64,000 bases of DNA, from the NCBI GenBank assembly GCA_028873815.1, contig JAPPNN010000049.1, positions 17,519 to 81,518 on the forward strand, read 5' to 3'. Below are positions 18,183-26,758 of the stretch, one piece after another. The position numbers and the translations under genes are program-made. Below the pieces are notes generated by a model. It worked only from the letters and a program-made list of their open reading frames with translations, made no database searches and was not told the origin of the DNA. Within the stretch, counting starts at the first letter, position 1, and every line of letters begins with the position of its first letter. The DNA is from Gemmatimonadota bacterium. Lineage in GTDB: Bacteria; Gemmatimonadota; Gemmatimonadetes; Longimicrobiales; Gaopeijiaceae.

Positions 18183-18941
18183 ATGCCTTCCCTGGCGCTG
18201 GCGGAGATCGCCGGGTTCCTCGACGACTACCTTGCGGTCCCGGGTTTTCCCGACTATCCGAACGCCCTCAACGGCGTTCAGGTCGAGAATTCCGGGCCGA
18301 TACGAAGGGTCGCCGCCGCGGTCGACGCCAGCCAGGCGGTGATCGACGCGGCGAAGGACTGGGCCGACCTTCTCATTGTTCATCACGGCCTGTTCTGGGC
18401 CGGCCTGCAGCCGCTGACCGGACCCCGCTTCGGTCGCGTGAAGGCCCTGGTCGAGACGAACACCGCCCTCTACAGCGCCCATCTGCCGCTGGACGCCCAC
18501 GCCGAGGTGGGGAACTCGGCGGTACTGGCCCGGAAGCTGGGGGTCGCGAGCCTGGAGCCGTTCGGCGACTTCCAGGGAACCGCGGTGGGCTGGAAGGGGG
18601 TCGTCGATGCACCGCTGGAGGCACTGGCACGCAGTCTCGAGGAGGCTACGGGCACACGCCCGCAGATCCTCCCGGGAGGACCCGGGCACGTGAGGACGGC
18701 GGCCGTGGTCACCGGTGCGGGAGCCTCGACGTTGTCGGAGGCGGCTGCCGCGGGGCTGGATCTGCTGGTTACCGGAGAGGCCCAGCACCATCATGCCATC
18801 GAGGCCGCCGAACTCGGCGTCTCGGTTGCGCTCGGCGGCCACTACGCGACCGAGACCTGGGGCGTCAAGGCCCTCGCCAGCCTCCTCGAGCAACGTTTCG
18901 GAATCGAGGGCCGTTTCGTAGACTCGCCTACGGGACTGTAA
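18183..18941 (+). CDS. Nif3-like (DUF34) dinuclear metal-binding protein
   Basis: A 252-residue protein with the metal-binding signatures of the family: LLIVHHGLFW (about 62-71), SAHLPLDAH (about 99-107) and the C-terminal GEAQHHHAIEAAELG and GHYATE. Family members include proteins annotated as GTP cyclohydrolase 1 type 2, but their true reaction is unsettled. It is a single gene here, 24 bp ahead of the M14 peptidase gene and perhaps transcribed with it. The function of the family remains general, so no specific role is proposed. Confidence 0.9.
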   Translation: MPSLALAEIAGFLDDYLAVPGFPDYPNALNGVQVENSGPIRRVAAAVDASQAVIDAAKDWADLLIVHHGLFWAGLQPLTGPRFGRVKALVETNTALYSAHLPLDAHAEVGNSAVLARKLGVASLEPFGDFQGTAVGWKGVVDAPLEALARSLEEATGTRPQILPGGPGHVRTAAVVTGAGASTLSEAAAAGLDLLVTGEAQHHHAIEAAELGVSVALGGHYATETWGVKALASLLEQRFGIEGRFVDSPTGL

Positions 18942-18965
18942 CAGGCACACGAACCAGGAGTTGGC

Positions 18966-21299
18966 ATGCGCCCTTCACCACTGACCCCGACCCGGGCACG
19001 GCACGGCGCCCCATTCGCGATCGCCCTTCTCGCGGCCCTGCTGCCGGCGGCCCTGACCGCCCAGGTGCCGACCCCGGCCGAGCATTTCGGCTTCCGTCTG
19101 GGTGCCGAGGGCAGACTCGCCAACTGGGACGACCTGACGTCGTACTACGAGGCTCTCGCGCGGACGAGCGACCGCGTCGCCGTGGACACTCTCGGCCCCA
19201 CCACGCGGGGACGGCCGTTCGTCATGCTGACCATCACGAGCCCAGCGAACCACGCCCGCCTGGCGGAGCTGCACCGCATCCAGCGCAGCCTTGCCGACCC
19301 CCGCACGGTCGGCGGCGACGAACTCGAGCGCCTGCTGGACGCGGGCCGCACGGTCGTCATGATCACCCATGCCATCCACTCCACCGAGGTCGGCAGCGCG
19401 CAGTCCGCCGCCAAGCTCGCACACCACCTGGCCTCGTCCGCCGACGAGCGCGTCAGCGAGATCCTCGACAACGTGATCCTCCTGCAGATCCCGTCGCTCA
19501 ACCCCGACGGCACCCAGTGGGTGAACGACTTCTACAACGAGCACGCCGGCACCGAGTTCGAAGGGCAGGCGCCCCCCTGGCTCTACCACTTCTACACCGG
19601 CCACGACAACAACCGCGACTGGTACACCTTCTATCAGAACGAAACGCAGCACACCGTCCGGGCCCAGAACGACTGGCACCCGCAGATCGTGCACGACATC
19701 CACCAGATGGGCGGGAGCGGCGCGCGCATCTTCTTCCCGCCCTACATCGACCCGATGGAACCCAACGTCGATCCCGGCCTGATCTCGGCAGTGAACCAGC
19801 TCGGTGCCTACATGGCTGCGGAACTGACTTCTCAGGGAAAGAAGGGCGTCGTCATCAACGCGATCTACGACGGCTTTCATCCCGGGCGCGCGTACATGCA
19901 CTACCACGGAGGGGCTCGAATCCTCAGCGAGACCGCGTCCGCACAACTGGCCACCACCGTGAACGTGCCGCGCGAAGTGGTGCAGGGCGGCCGCGAGTAC
20001 GATGCCGGCCGGGCGAACTGGAAGTTCCCCTGGCCCTGGGAAGGAGGCGAGTGGGGGCTTCCCGACATCGTCGAGTACCAGTTCTCGGGCGCGATGGCGC
20101 TGCTGGTCAACGCCGCGAAGAACCGCCGCTTCTGGCTGGAGAACTTCTACCGCGTGGGCGAGCGGGCCGTCGCGGGATGGGACGAGTGGCCCGCCGCCTG
20201 GGTGATCCCGGCGGGTCAGGAGAACCGGGTCGGGGTCGAAAGCGTACTGCGCATCCTGACGATGGGCGATGTCGAGGTGCGCCGCGCCGAGTCGGACTTC
20301 ACGGCCGGGGGCGCGTCCTATCCCGCCGGGTCGCACGTGGTGGTGATGCGGCAGCCGTACGCGGCCTTCGCGCAGACGCTCCTGACGGAGCAGGAATACC
20401 CGGACATGCGCGAATACCCCGGCGGCCCGCCGAAGCGCCCCTACGACGTGACCGCGCACACGCTGCCGCTGTTGATGGAAATCGAGGCGGCCGCGCTGGA
20501 CGCCGAGCCCGACGTAGTGCTGAGCGATCCGATCCCGGTGCAGGGCGTCGACTACGAGCTGCCTGCGTCGCTAGCCGGCGCGGATGCCCCGCGGATCGCG
20601 CTGTACAAGGGGCACCAGGAGCCCATGATCGCCGGGTGGACGCGGTGGATGTTCGACCGGCACGAGATGGTGTACGACTCGCTGCACGACGCGCGCGTCC
20701 GGGCGGGGTCGCTGGGCGACGACTACGACGTGCTGATCTTCCAGAGCCAGTCGGACCGGTCGATCAGCCGGGGGCGCCTGCCGGGGTCGCTGCCGGAGCA
20801 GTACACGGGGGGCATCGGCGAGGAAGGCCGGGCCGCCGTGCGCGAATTCGTGGAGTCCGGCGGACGGCTGGTGGTGATGGAGGAAGCGGCCGAGTTTGCG
20901 ATCGGGCTTTTCGGGCTGGACGTGGGCGATCCCGTGGAGGGGCTGTCCAACACGGAATTCTACGTGCCCGGATCGATCGTGCGCGTGGACCTCGAACCGG
21001 ACCCGGTGTCGTCCGGCTACGACGGTTCGACGGCGGCGTGGTACTGGCGGAGCAGCCGGGCCTTTGTGGTCGACGACGAGCGCGTGGACGTGCTGGGACG
21101 GTACGGCGGGGCCGATCCCGTGATCGCCGGGTGGATCCTGGGGCCCGAGAGGCTGGCCGGGCAGGCGGCGCTCCTGCGCGCACGCGTTGGCCAGGGTGAA
21201 GTCATCCTCTTCGGGTTCCAGCCGAACTACCGGGGGCAGAGCATCGTGACGTGGCCGCTGCTCTTTAACGCCATCGCCGGCGCGAGGCTCGTCGGATGA
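18966..21299 (+). CDS. Exported M14-family zinc carboxypeptidase
   Basis: A 777-residue secreted peptidase. A signal peptide (FAIALLAALLPAALTAQ) is followed by the M14 catalytic domain. Its zinc-binding HxxE is in HAIHSTEVGSA (about 135-145), and later Asp/His-rich segments (NDWHPQIVHDIHQMGG) fit the third ligand and substrate site. Residues after about 530 form a second domain (ALYKGHQEPM..., VLIFQSQSDRS, GGRLVVMEEAAEF) that looks like a class I glutamine amidotransferase-like fold, a combination known in this peptidase subfamily. It probably degrades extracellular peptides. The zinc-ribbon gene overlaps its stop by ATGA. Confidence 0.9.
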   Translation: MRPSPLTPTRARHGAPFAIALLAALLPAALTAQVPTPAEHFGFRLGAEGRLANWDDLTSYYEALARTSDRVAVDTLGPTTRGRPFVMLTITSPANHARLAELHRIQRSLADPRTVGGDELERLLDAGRTVVMITHAIHSTEVGSAQSAAKLAHHLASSADERVSEILDNVILLQIPSLNPDGTQWVNDFYNEHAGTEFEGQAPPWLYHFYTGHDNNRDWYTFYQNETQHTVRAQNDWHPQIVHDIHQMGGSGARIFFPPYIDPMEPNVDPGLISAVNQLGAYMAAELTSQGKKGVVINAIYDGFHPGRAYMHYHGGARILSETASAQLATTVNVPREVVQGGREYDAGRANWKFPWPWEGGEWGLPDIVEYQFSGAMALLVNAAKNRRFWLENFYRVGERAVAGWDEWPAAWVIPAGQENRVGVESVLRILTMGDVEVRRAESDFTAGGASYPAGSHVVVMRQPYAAFAQTLLTEQEYPDMREYPGGPPKRPYDVTAHTLPLLMEIEAAALDAEPDVVLSDPIPVQGVDYELPASLAGADAPRIALYKGHQEPMIAGWTRWMFDRHEMVYDSLHDARVRAGSLGDDYDVLIFQSQSDRSISRGRLPGSLPEQYTGGIGEEGRAAVREFVESGGRLVVMEEAAEFAIGLFGLDVGDPVEGLSNTEFYVPGSIVRVDLEPDPVSSGYDGSTAAWYWRSSRAFVVDDERVDVLGRYGGADPVIAGWILGPERLAGQAALLRARVGQGEVILFGFQPNYRGQSIVTWPLLFNAIAGARLVG

Positions 21300-22177
21300 A
21301 CGAACCAGGCGTTGCGTGCCCGACCTGCAACTACCGGGAGCGTTCGGCGGGAGCCAATTTCTGCTCGCAGTGCGGCGGTGCCCTGCGGGGCCCGCCGTGC
21401 CCCGACTGCGGAGCCGGCTCGGAGCCCGGGAACCGCTTTTGCACCCAGTGCGGAGTGCCTCTGGGAAAACGGGGCGCGCGGCGGCGGGCTGTGGGAGCGG
21501 GCGCAGCGGGGACAGGTCCCGCGGCGGGTGGCACAACGGCGGCAGGTGCCGCGGAAACGGACGCCGGGCCACGTACGGCCTGGCTTCCCTGGGCGGCCAC
21601 GGGGACCCTTGCGTTGGTTGTTATCGTTGTATTAGTTGTGCGCGACGGCGGCCGCGAAATCACCATGTCTCCTCCTCCGGCGGCTCCGGCGGGGACGCTT
21701 GGGCCCACGTCGGCCATCGATCTGAACTCAATGACTCCCCGACAGGCCGCCGACCGCCTCTTCCGGCGGGTCATGGGCGCGGTCGAAGCCGGCGATCAGG
21801 CCGAGGCGAACCTCTTTCTCCCGATGGCCATCGCCTCGTATGACCTGATTGACGCCCTGAGTCTCGACGACCGCTTCCATCTCTCTCTCCTCCACGCGGT
21901 GGCCGAAGACGGCCCGTCGGCGCTGGCCGTCGCCGAGGCGGGACTCGCGTTTCGGCCCACCCACCTGCTGTGCCTCGCCGCGGCCGCCGAGGCCGCGCTG
22001 CTGATGGGCGACGACGAACGGGCAGCGGGCTACTACCAGACCCTCGTGGATGTCTACGACGACGAGATCGGTGCGGGGCTGGAAGAGTACGGTACGGGCG
22101 CAACCGGCCACGCCAGCCTGCTGCCGCAGTTGCGGGCCGAGGCGATGGCCTTCCTCGCGGGTTCGGATCAGGGATGA
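21296..22177 (+). CDS. Double zinc-ribbon membrane protein with helical C-terminal domain
   Basis: A 293-residue protein. The first 60 residues carry four Cys-x2-Cys knuckles (CPTC, CSQC, CPDC, CTQC), forming two zinc ribbons of the double-zinc-ribbon type. A low-complexity Gly/Ala linker leads to one membrane helix (AATGTLALVVIVVLVV, about 100-117), and the remainder is helical and repeat-like (about 145-290), similar to TPR-type scaffolds. No catalytic motif is visible. It overlaps the M14 gene upstream and the permease gene downstream by ATGA, so it is translated with both. Confidence 0.8.
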   Translation: MNEPGVACPTCNYRERSAGANFCSQCGGALRGPPCPDCGAGSEPGNRFCTQCGVPLGKRGARRRAVGAGAAGTGPAAGGTTAAGAAETDAGPRTAWLPWAATGTLALVVIVVLVVRDGGREITMSPPPAAPAGTLGPTSAIDLNSMTPRQAADRLFRRVMGAVEAGDQAEANLFLPMAIASYDLIDALSLDDRFHLSLLHAVAEDGPSALAVAEAGLAFRPTHLLCLAAAAEAALLMGDDERAAGYYQTLVDVYDDEIGAGLEEYGTGATGHASLLPQLRAEAMAFLAGSDQG

Positions 22178-23346
22178 TCCAGTCGCCCCTGGCGCTCGCC
22201 GCCGTCATTGCCGCGGCCACTGCGCTCGCCTTCTGGCTCGACTACCGCTTTCCGGCGCTGGGGAAGATCGGCGCGTCCATGCTGGCGATCATCTTCGGCG
22301 CGATCCTGTCCAACACCGGGCTCGTGCCGGTGAGTTCGGTGGTCTACGACATCGTGCTCGGGCCGGTCACATCGGTGTCGATCGCGTGGCTGCTGCTGTC
22401 GGTCGACCTGCGCGACCTGGCGAAGGCGGGTCCGCGCATGACGGGCGCGTTCGCGATCGCGGTAACCGGGACGGTCCTGGGGGCGCTGGTGGCCGCCGCA
22501 GTGTACGGGTCGCAATTCGGTGACGACACCTGGCGGATCGCCGGCGCGCTGACCGGCACCTATTCGGGCGGCTCGGTGAACTTCGTGTCGGTGGGCCGCG
22601 AGGTCGGGCTGACAGGGACGCTCTTCGCGGGGCTGAACGCGGCCGACGCGGTCATGACGGCACTGTGGCTGGCGGCCACCCTCATGCTGCCGGTGTGGCT
22701 TGGCCGCTTCTACGCGCCCGTGACCGAGGGGAGCGATGATGGGGCTACGGTCCGGGCGCGAACCGGCAATGCCGGCGAGGAAGAGGACGATGCGGCTTCG
22801 GACCGCCGCCGGCATCATCCCTATTTCGTCCGTGAGGGATTGTCCGCGCTGAGCCTCGCGAACCTCTTCGCCGCCGGGATCATCCTCGTCTTCCTCGCGG
22901 AATGGCTCGGCCGCGCGGTTCCCGGGGTCCCGTCGATCCTCTGGCTGACCACCCTGGCCCTGGCGCTCGGGCATTCTCCGCTCTGCCGGGATGCGCGCGG
23001 CGCGATGCAGCTCGGGTCTGTCGGCCTCCATTTCTTCTTCGTGCTGATCGGCATTCTGTCCCGGGTCTCGGAGATCGTCGCGGTGGGTGCCGAGGTCTTC
23101 GTATTCACCCTGATCGTCGTTGCCGTGCACGGTGTCGTCGTGTTCGGCGCGGGGAAGCTCCTGCGCCTGGACATCGGGACCATCTCGGTCGCGTCACAGG
23201 CCGCCGTGGGCGGTCCGTCGAGCGCGCTTGCGGTCGCCATATCGCGAGAGTGGCGGCACCTCATCCTGCCCGGGGTGGTGATGGGTCTGTTCGGCTATGC
23301 CGTCGGCACCTATCTGGGGCTGGGCGTGGCATATCTGCTTCGCTGA
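22174..23346 (+). CDS. DUF819 family membrane protein
   Basis: A 390-residue integral membrane protein with about ten hydrophobic helices. Family segments include FPALGKIGASMLAIIFGAIL, SIAWLLLSVDLRDL and TGTYSGGSVNFVSVG, and the C terminus has QAAVGGPSSALAVA. These match the DUF819 (YjcL-like) family of probable transporters of unknown substrate. A central cytoplasmic loop (about 180-215) is charged and variable. The ATG at 22174 overlaps the previous stop; an earlier in-frame start lies inside the zinc-ribbon gene and is not used. A strong hairpin follows 18 bp after its stop. Confidence 0.85.
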   Translation: MIQSPLALAAVIAAATALAFWLDYRFPALGKIGASMLAIIFGAILSNTGLVPVSSVVYDIVLGPVTSVSIAWLLLSVDLRDLAKAGPRMTGAFAIAVTGTVLGALVAAAVYGSQFGDDTWRIAGALTGTYSGGSVNFVSVGREVGLTGTLFAGLNAADAVMTALWLAATLMLPVWLGRFYAPVTEGSDDGATVRARTGNAGEEEDDAASDRRRHHPYFVREGLSALSLANLFAAGIILVFLAEWLGRAVPGVPSILWLTTLALALGHSPLCRDARGAMQLGSVGLHFFFVLIGILSRVSEIVAVGAEVFVFTLIVVAVHGVVVFGAGKLLRLDIGTISVASQAAVGGPSSALAVAISREWRHLILPGVVMGLFGYAVGTYLGLGVAYLLR

Positions 23347-23363
23347 GCGGTCGCGGACAGGAC

Positions 23364-23396
23364 GCCCCGGCGGCGAGAGCGGCGAGGCGCCGGGGC
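23364..23396 (+). terminator. GC-rich hairpin after the DUF819 gene
   Basis: A perfect 9-bp stem, GCCCCGGCG (23364-23372) with CGCCGGGGC (23388-23396), 15-nt loop, 18 bp after the stop. No U-tract follows. It marks the likely end of the M14 operon ahead of the lipA promoter. Confidence 0.5.
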
Positions 23397-23416
23397 CCGG
23401 GCGGGTCATGGTGCGA

Positions 23417-23437
23417 AAAGTGCGACTTTCTTATGAT
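23417..23437 (+). promoter_or_regulatory. Candidate operator and -10 of the lipA-pdh operon
   Basis: A perfect palindrome AAAGT-GCG-ACTTT (23417-23429) lies immediately before a good -10 hexamer TATGAT (23432-23437), 36 bp upstream of lipA. The -35 is poor, which would suit a regulated promoter with a protein bound at the palindrome. Confidence 0.4.
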
Positions 23438-23472
23438 TTACGGCCCTTTGAGACATCGGAGATCACGGACAG

Positions 23473-24594
23473 GTGACTTTTTCGCAGGCAAAAGCACGGG
23501 GCGGGTACGCGCCCGCGGGGAAGGACACCGGGACGGTCAAGCCGAAAGGCACGTCCCGGATCCGGGCCCATTGCGGGATCGACACCATCCCGATCACGTC
23601 GCGAAAGCCGTCGTGGCTGAAGGTGAGCTCTCCCGGCGGGCCGAACTATCTGCGCCTCAAGCAGCTCATGCGCAGCCAGTCGTTGCACACGGTCTGCGAA
23701 GAGGCGGGCTGCCCGAACATCGGAGAGTGCTGGGAGGCGGGCACGGCGACGTTCATGATCCTCGGAGACGTCTGTACCCGGGCCTGCAAGTACTGCGCGG
23801 TCGCGCACGGGATGCCCACGGAACTCGACCTGGACGAACCACGCCGCGTTGCCGACACGATCGTCGCGATGGACCTCGACCACGTTGTCATCACCTCGGT
23901 CAACCGGGACGAACTCGCCGACGGCGGGGCGAGCATCTACGCGGCGACGATCCGCGAGGTGCGGGACCGGCTGCCGGACTGTTCGGTCGAGGTGCTGATC
24001 CCCGACTTCAAGGGTGACGAGGCCGCGCTGCGGGCCGTGATGGACGCGCGGCCCGCGATTCTCGGGCACAACCTGGAAACGGTCGAGCGGCTGCATCCGG
24101 AAGTGCGCCCCGGGGGCCGCTACTGGCGCTCGATCTCCTACCTCGGACTCGCCAAGCGGATCGACGCCTCGATGCTGACCAAGACGGGGATCATCCTGGG
24201 CATGGGCGAAGAGGAGGCTGAAATCCGGCAGGCCATGGCGGATCTGCGCGAGGCCGCGGTCGATATCCTGACGCTCGGACAGTACCTGAGACCGTCCCGT
24301 CAGCACATCCCCGTGGCCCGCTGGGTCACGCCGGAGGAATTCCGCGATTGGAAGCGGATCGGCGAGGGCGAGTTCGGTTTCCGCCATGTTGAATCGGGCC
24401 CGCTGGTGCGTTCCAGCTATCACGCCAAGGAACAGGCGCGCGAGGTGGAGGCAGGCGGGCCGGGCAACATCCGCGACGTGATGGAGGCCGATGTTCCGGC
24501 GCCGGCGGAGGTGGTTGCGATGCCCGTGAACGGCCAGCAGCGACGCCCCCTGATCCAGCTCCGCACGAATCGGGCCGTGGGGACGGGGGGCTGA
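23473..24594 (+). CDS. lipA: Lipoyl synthase
   Basis: A 373-residue radical SAM enzyme from GTG 23473. The auxiliary cluster cysteines are C75, C80 and C86 (CEEAGCPNIGEC), and the radical SAM cluster is C101, C105 and C108 (CTRACKYC). The C-terminal VRSSYHAKEQ contains the Ser that completes the auxiliary cluster. It inserts two sulfurs into octanoyl groups on E2 domains. It leads the pyruvate dehydrogenase genes, whose E2 is its substrate; pdhA starts six bases after it. The N-terminal 25 residues and the C-terminal 50 are longer than in many homologues. Confidence 0.97.
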   Translation: MTFSQAKARGGYAPAGKDTGTVKPKGTSRIRAHCGIDTIPITSRKPSWLKVSSPGGPNYLRLKQLMRSQSLHTVCEEAGCPNIGECWEAGTATFMILGDVCTRACKYCAVAHGMPTELDLDEPRRVADTIVAMDLDHVVITSVNRDELADGGASIYAATIREVRDRLPDCSVEVLIPDFKGDEAALRAVMDARPAILGHNLETVERLHPEVRPGGRYWRSISYLGLAKRIDASMLTKTGIILGMGEEEAEIRQAMADLREAAVDILTLGQYLRPSRQHIPVARWVTPEEFRDWKRIGEGEFGFRHVESGPLVRSSYHAKEQAREVEAGGPGNIRDVMEADVPAPAEVVAMPVNGQQRRPLIQLRTNRAVGTGG

Positions 24595-24599
24595 GGCGA

Positions 24600-25775
24600 A
24601 TGGCGCAAGGGGCACGGACAGCCACGATGACCGACGGTGCCGGGCCGGGCGAGAACACGATGGCGGACGGGAGCGAGCCTGCCGCGTCCACGGGACCTGG
24701 CGGGTTCACGCGAGAGGAACTGCACGCGCTCCTCGCCGACATGCTCCTGTACCGCCGGTTCGAGGAGAAGGCTGAAGAGGCGTACGCGATCGGCAAGATC
24801 GGGGGGTTCTGTCACCTGCACATCGGCCAGGAGGGACTGGCGGCGGGGTCGATCAAGCCGCTCCGTGACGACGATCTGGTGATCACCGCCTACCGCGAAC
24901 ACACGCAGGCCATCGCCAAGGGCATCAGCCCGGGTGCGGTGATGGCCGAGCTGTATGGGCGGGTGGGCGGGTGTTCGGGTGGCCGGGGCGGCTCCATGCA
25001 CCTCTTCGACACCACGCTCGGGTTCTGGGGCGGCCACGGGATCGTCGGTGGACAGATTCCGCTGGGCGCGGGGCTGGCGTGGGCGGTCAAGTACCGTGGC
25101 GGCGACCAGATCTGCCTGTGCTTCATGGGTGACGCCGCGGTTAATCAGGGCGCGTTTCTGGAAGCGCTGAACATGTCCGCGATCTGGCACCTGCCGGTCA
25201 TATACGTCGTCGAAAACAACGGCTACGGGATGGGCACGGCGTTTTCGCGCGTCTCGGCCACCGAGATGGAAGCCCGGTCGGGCGCCTGTGGGATCCCGGC
25301 GCACACCGTGAACGGGCAGGACGTCGTGGAGACGCACCGGTTCTTCGAGGAGCTGGCGGAGCGGGTGCGCGCAGGGGCCGGCCCGCAGTTCGTGAATGCC
25401 GTGACCTACCGTTTCCGGGGCCACTCCATGTCCGATCCGGTGTCCGGCACGTACCGGTCGAAGGAAGAGGTGGATTCCCACGTCGAAGCGCAGGATCCGA
25501 TCAAGATCCTGAGGGATCGTCTGATGGACGCGGGGCTGCTGACGCAAGAGGAACTCGAGGCGCTGGACGCCGAGGCGCGGGCCTTGAGCGACGAGGCCGC
25601 CGAATTCGCGGATGCGTCGCCCCTGCCGGATCCGTCGACGCTCTACGACCACGTGTACGCCGAGATCAATCCGCACGGCCGGCTGTTCCTGGACGGGCGA
25701 GAGCACGGGTCCGGCGGGGCGCGGGACGGCGGCCGGGGCGCGAGCGGCAGTCCTGCTGGAGGCGCCCATGGCTGA
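24600..25775 (+). CDS. pdhA: Pyruvate dehydrogenase E1 component, alpha subunit
   Basis: A 391-residue protein. After a variable N terminus (about 1-35) the conserved fold begins at FTREELHALLADMLLYRRFE. The thiamine diphosphate motif is GDAAVNQGAFLEALN with the closing VVENNGYGMGT, and the phosphorylation-loop region YRFRGHSMSD is present. With PdhB it decarboxylates pyruvate and reductively acetylates the E2 lipoyl group. Three Met codons (24600, 24627, 24661) could start it; 24600 is used because GAGG precedes it and lipA ends just before. The end overlaps pdhB by eight bases. Confidence 0.95.
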   Translation: MAQGARTATMTDGAGPGENTMADGSEPAASTGPGGFTREELHALLADMLLYRRFEEKAEEAYAIGKIGGFCHLHIGQEGLAAGSIKPLRDDDLVITAYREHTQAIAKGISPGAVMAELYGRVGGCSGGRGGSMHLFDTTLGFWGGHGIVGGQIPLGAGLAWAVKYRGGDQICLCFMGDAAVNQGAFLEALNMSAIWHLPVIYVVENNGYGMGTAFSRVSATEMEARSGACGIPAHTVNGQDVVETHRFFEELAERVRAGAGPQFVNAVTYRFRGHSMSDPVSGTYRSKEEVDSHVEAQDPIKILRDRLMDAGLLTQEELEALDAEARALSDEAAEFADASPLPDPSTLYDHVYAEINPHGRLFLDGREHGSGGARDGGRGASGSPAGGAHG

Positions 25776-26745
25776 GCTCACCTACCGCGAGGCCCTGAAT
25801 GCGGCCATGTGCCAGGAGATGGACCGGGACGACTCGGTCTTCCTGATGGGCGAGGAGGTCGCGGAGTACGACGGCGCGTACAAGGTCTCCCGTGGAATGC
25901 TGGAGCGCTACGGCGACCGGCGGGTCGTGGATTCCCCGATCAGCGAGCTGGGGTTCACCGGCCTTTGCGTGGGCGCGGCGATGGCGGGCCTGCGCCCAAT
26001 CTGCGAATTCATGACCTTCAACTTCTCGATCCTCGCGTTGGACCAGGTGATCAACAGCGCGGCCAAGATGCTGTACATGACGAACGGCCAGGTTCCCGTG
26101 CCGATCGTCTTTCGCGGCCCGACCGGGGCGGCGCTGCAGCTGTCGGCGCAGCACTCCCAGGCGTGCGAGACCTACTATGTGCACGCGCCCGGGGTGAAGC
26201 TGGTGACCCCGGCCACGCCCGCCGACGCCAAGGGGCTGCTCGCGGCCGCGATCCGTGACGACGATCCGGTCGCGGTGATGGAGGGCGAACTGCTGTACAA
26301 CGTCCGGGGCGAGGTGCCCGACGGCGAATACGTGATCCCCCTTGGCGTGGCCGACCGCAAGCGCTCGGGCGACGACGTGAGCATCGTGACGCACGGCAAG
26401 ATGGTGCACGTGGCGCTGCAGGCGGCCACCGCGCTGGCGCGAGAGGAGATCGAGGCCGACGTGCTGGATCTGCGCTCGATCCGGCCGCTCGACGTGGATG
26501 CGATCCTGGAGAGCGTGGCGCGCACCAACCGGGTGGTCTACCTGGAAGAGGGATGGCCCTTCGCGGGCGTGGGCGCGCAGATCGTGGCCCTGATCCAGGA
26601 CGAGGCCTTCGACGACCTGGACGCGCCCGTGGTGCGTGTGACCCAGGCGGACGTGCCGATGCCGTACGCCAAGAACCTCGAGCAGCTCGCCAAGCCGGGC
26701 GTCAACGCCGTCGTGGACGCGTGCAAGCGCGTGCTCTACCTCTGA
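25768..26745 (+). CDS. pdhB: Pyruvate dehydrogenase E1 component, beta subunit
   Basis: A 325-residue protein starting MAELTYREALNAAM, with GGAGG seven bases upstream inside the end of pdhA. Family features include FLMGEEVAEYDGAYKV, DSPISELGFTGLCVGAAM, PIVFRGPTGAA and, in the C-terminal transketolase domain, DLRSIRPLDVDAI and YLEEGWPFAG. It forms the E1 heterotetramer with PdhA and contributes to the thiamine diphosphate pocket. pdhC follows 13 bp downstream. Confidence 0.96.
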   Translation: MAELTYREALNAAMCQEMDRDDSVFLMGEEVAEYDGAYKVSRGMLERYGDRRVVDSPISELGFTGLCVGAAMAGLRPICEFMTFNFSILALDQVINSAAKMLYMTNGQVPVPIVFRGPTGAALQLSAQHSQACETYYVHAPGVKLVTPATPADAKGLLAAAIRDDDPVAVMEGELLYNVRGEVPDGEYVIPLGVADRKRSGDDVSIVTHGKMVHVALQAATALAREEIEADVLDLRSIRPLDVDAILESVARTNRVVYLEEGWPFAGVGAQIVALIQDEAFDDLDAPVVRVTQADVPMPYAKNLEQLAKPGVNAVVDACKRVLYL

Positions 26746-26758
26746 GAGAAGCGAAGCA

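Noticed and set aside
18975..20459. 494-codon minus-strand frame opposite the M14 peptidase
   Set aside because: Shadow of a gene with signal peptide and zinc motif; composition is Val/His/Arg/Gly-rich without domains.
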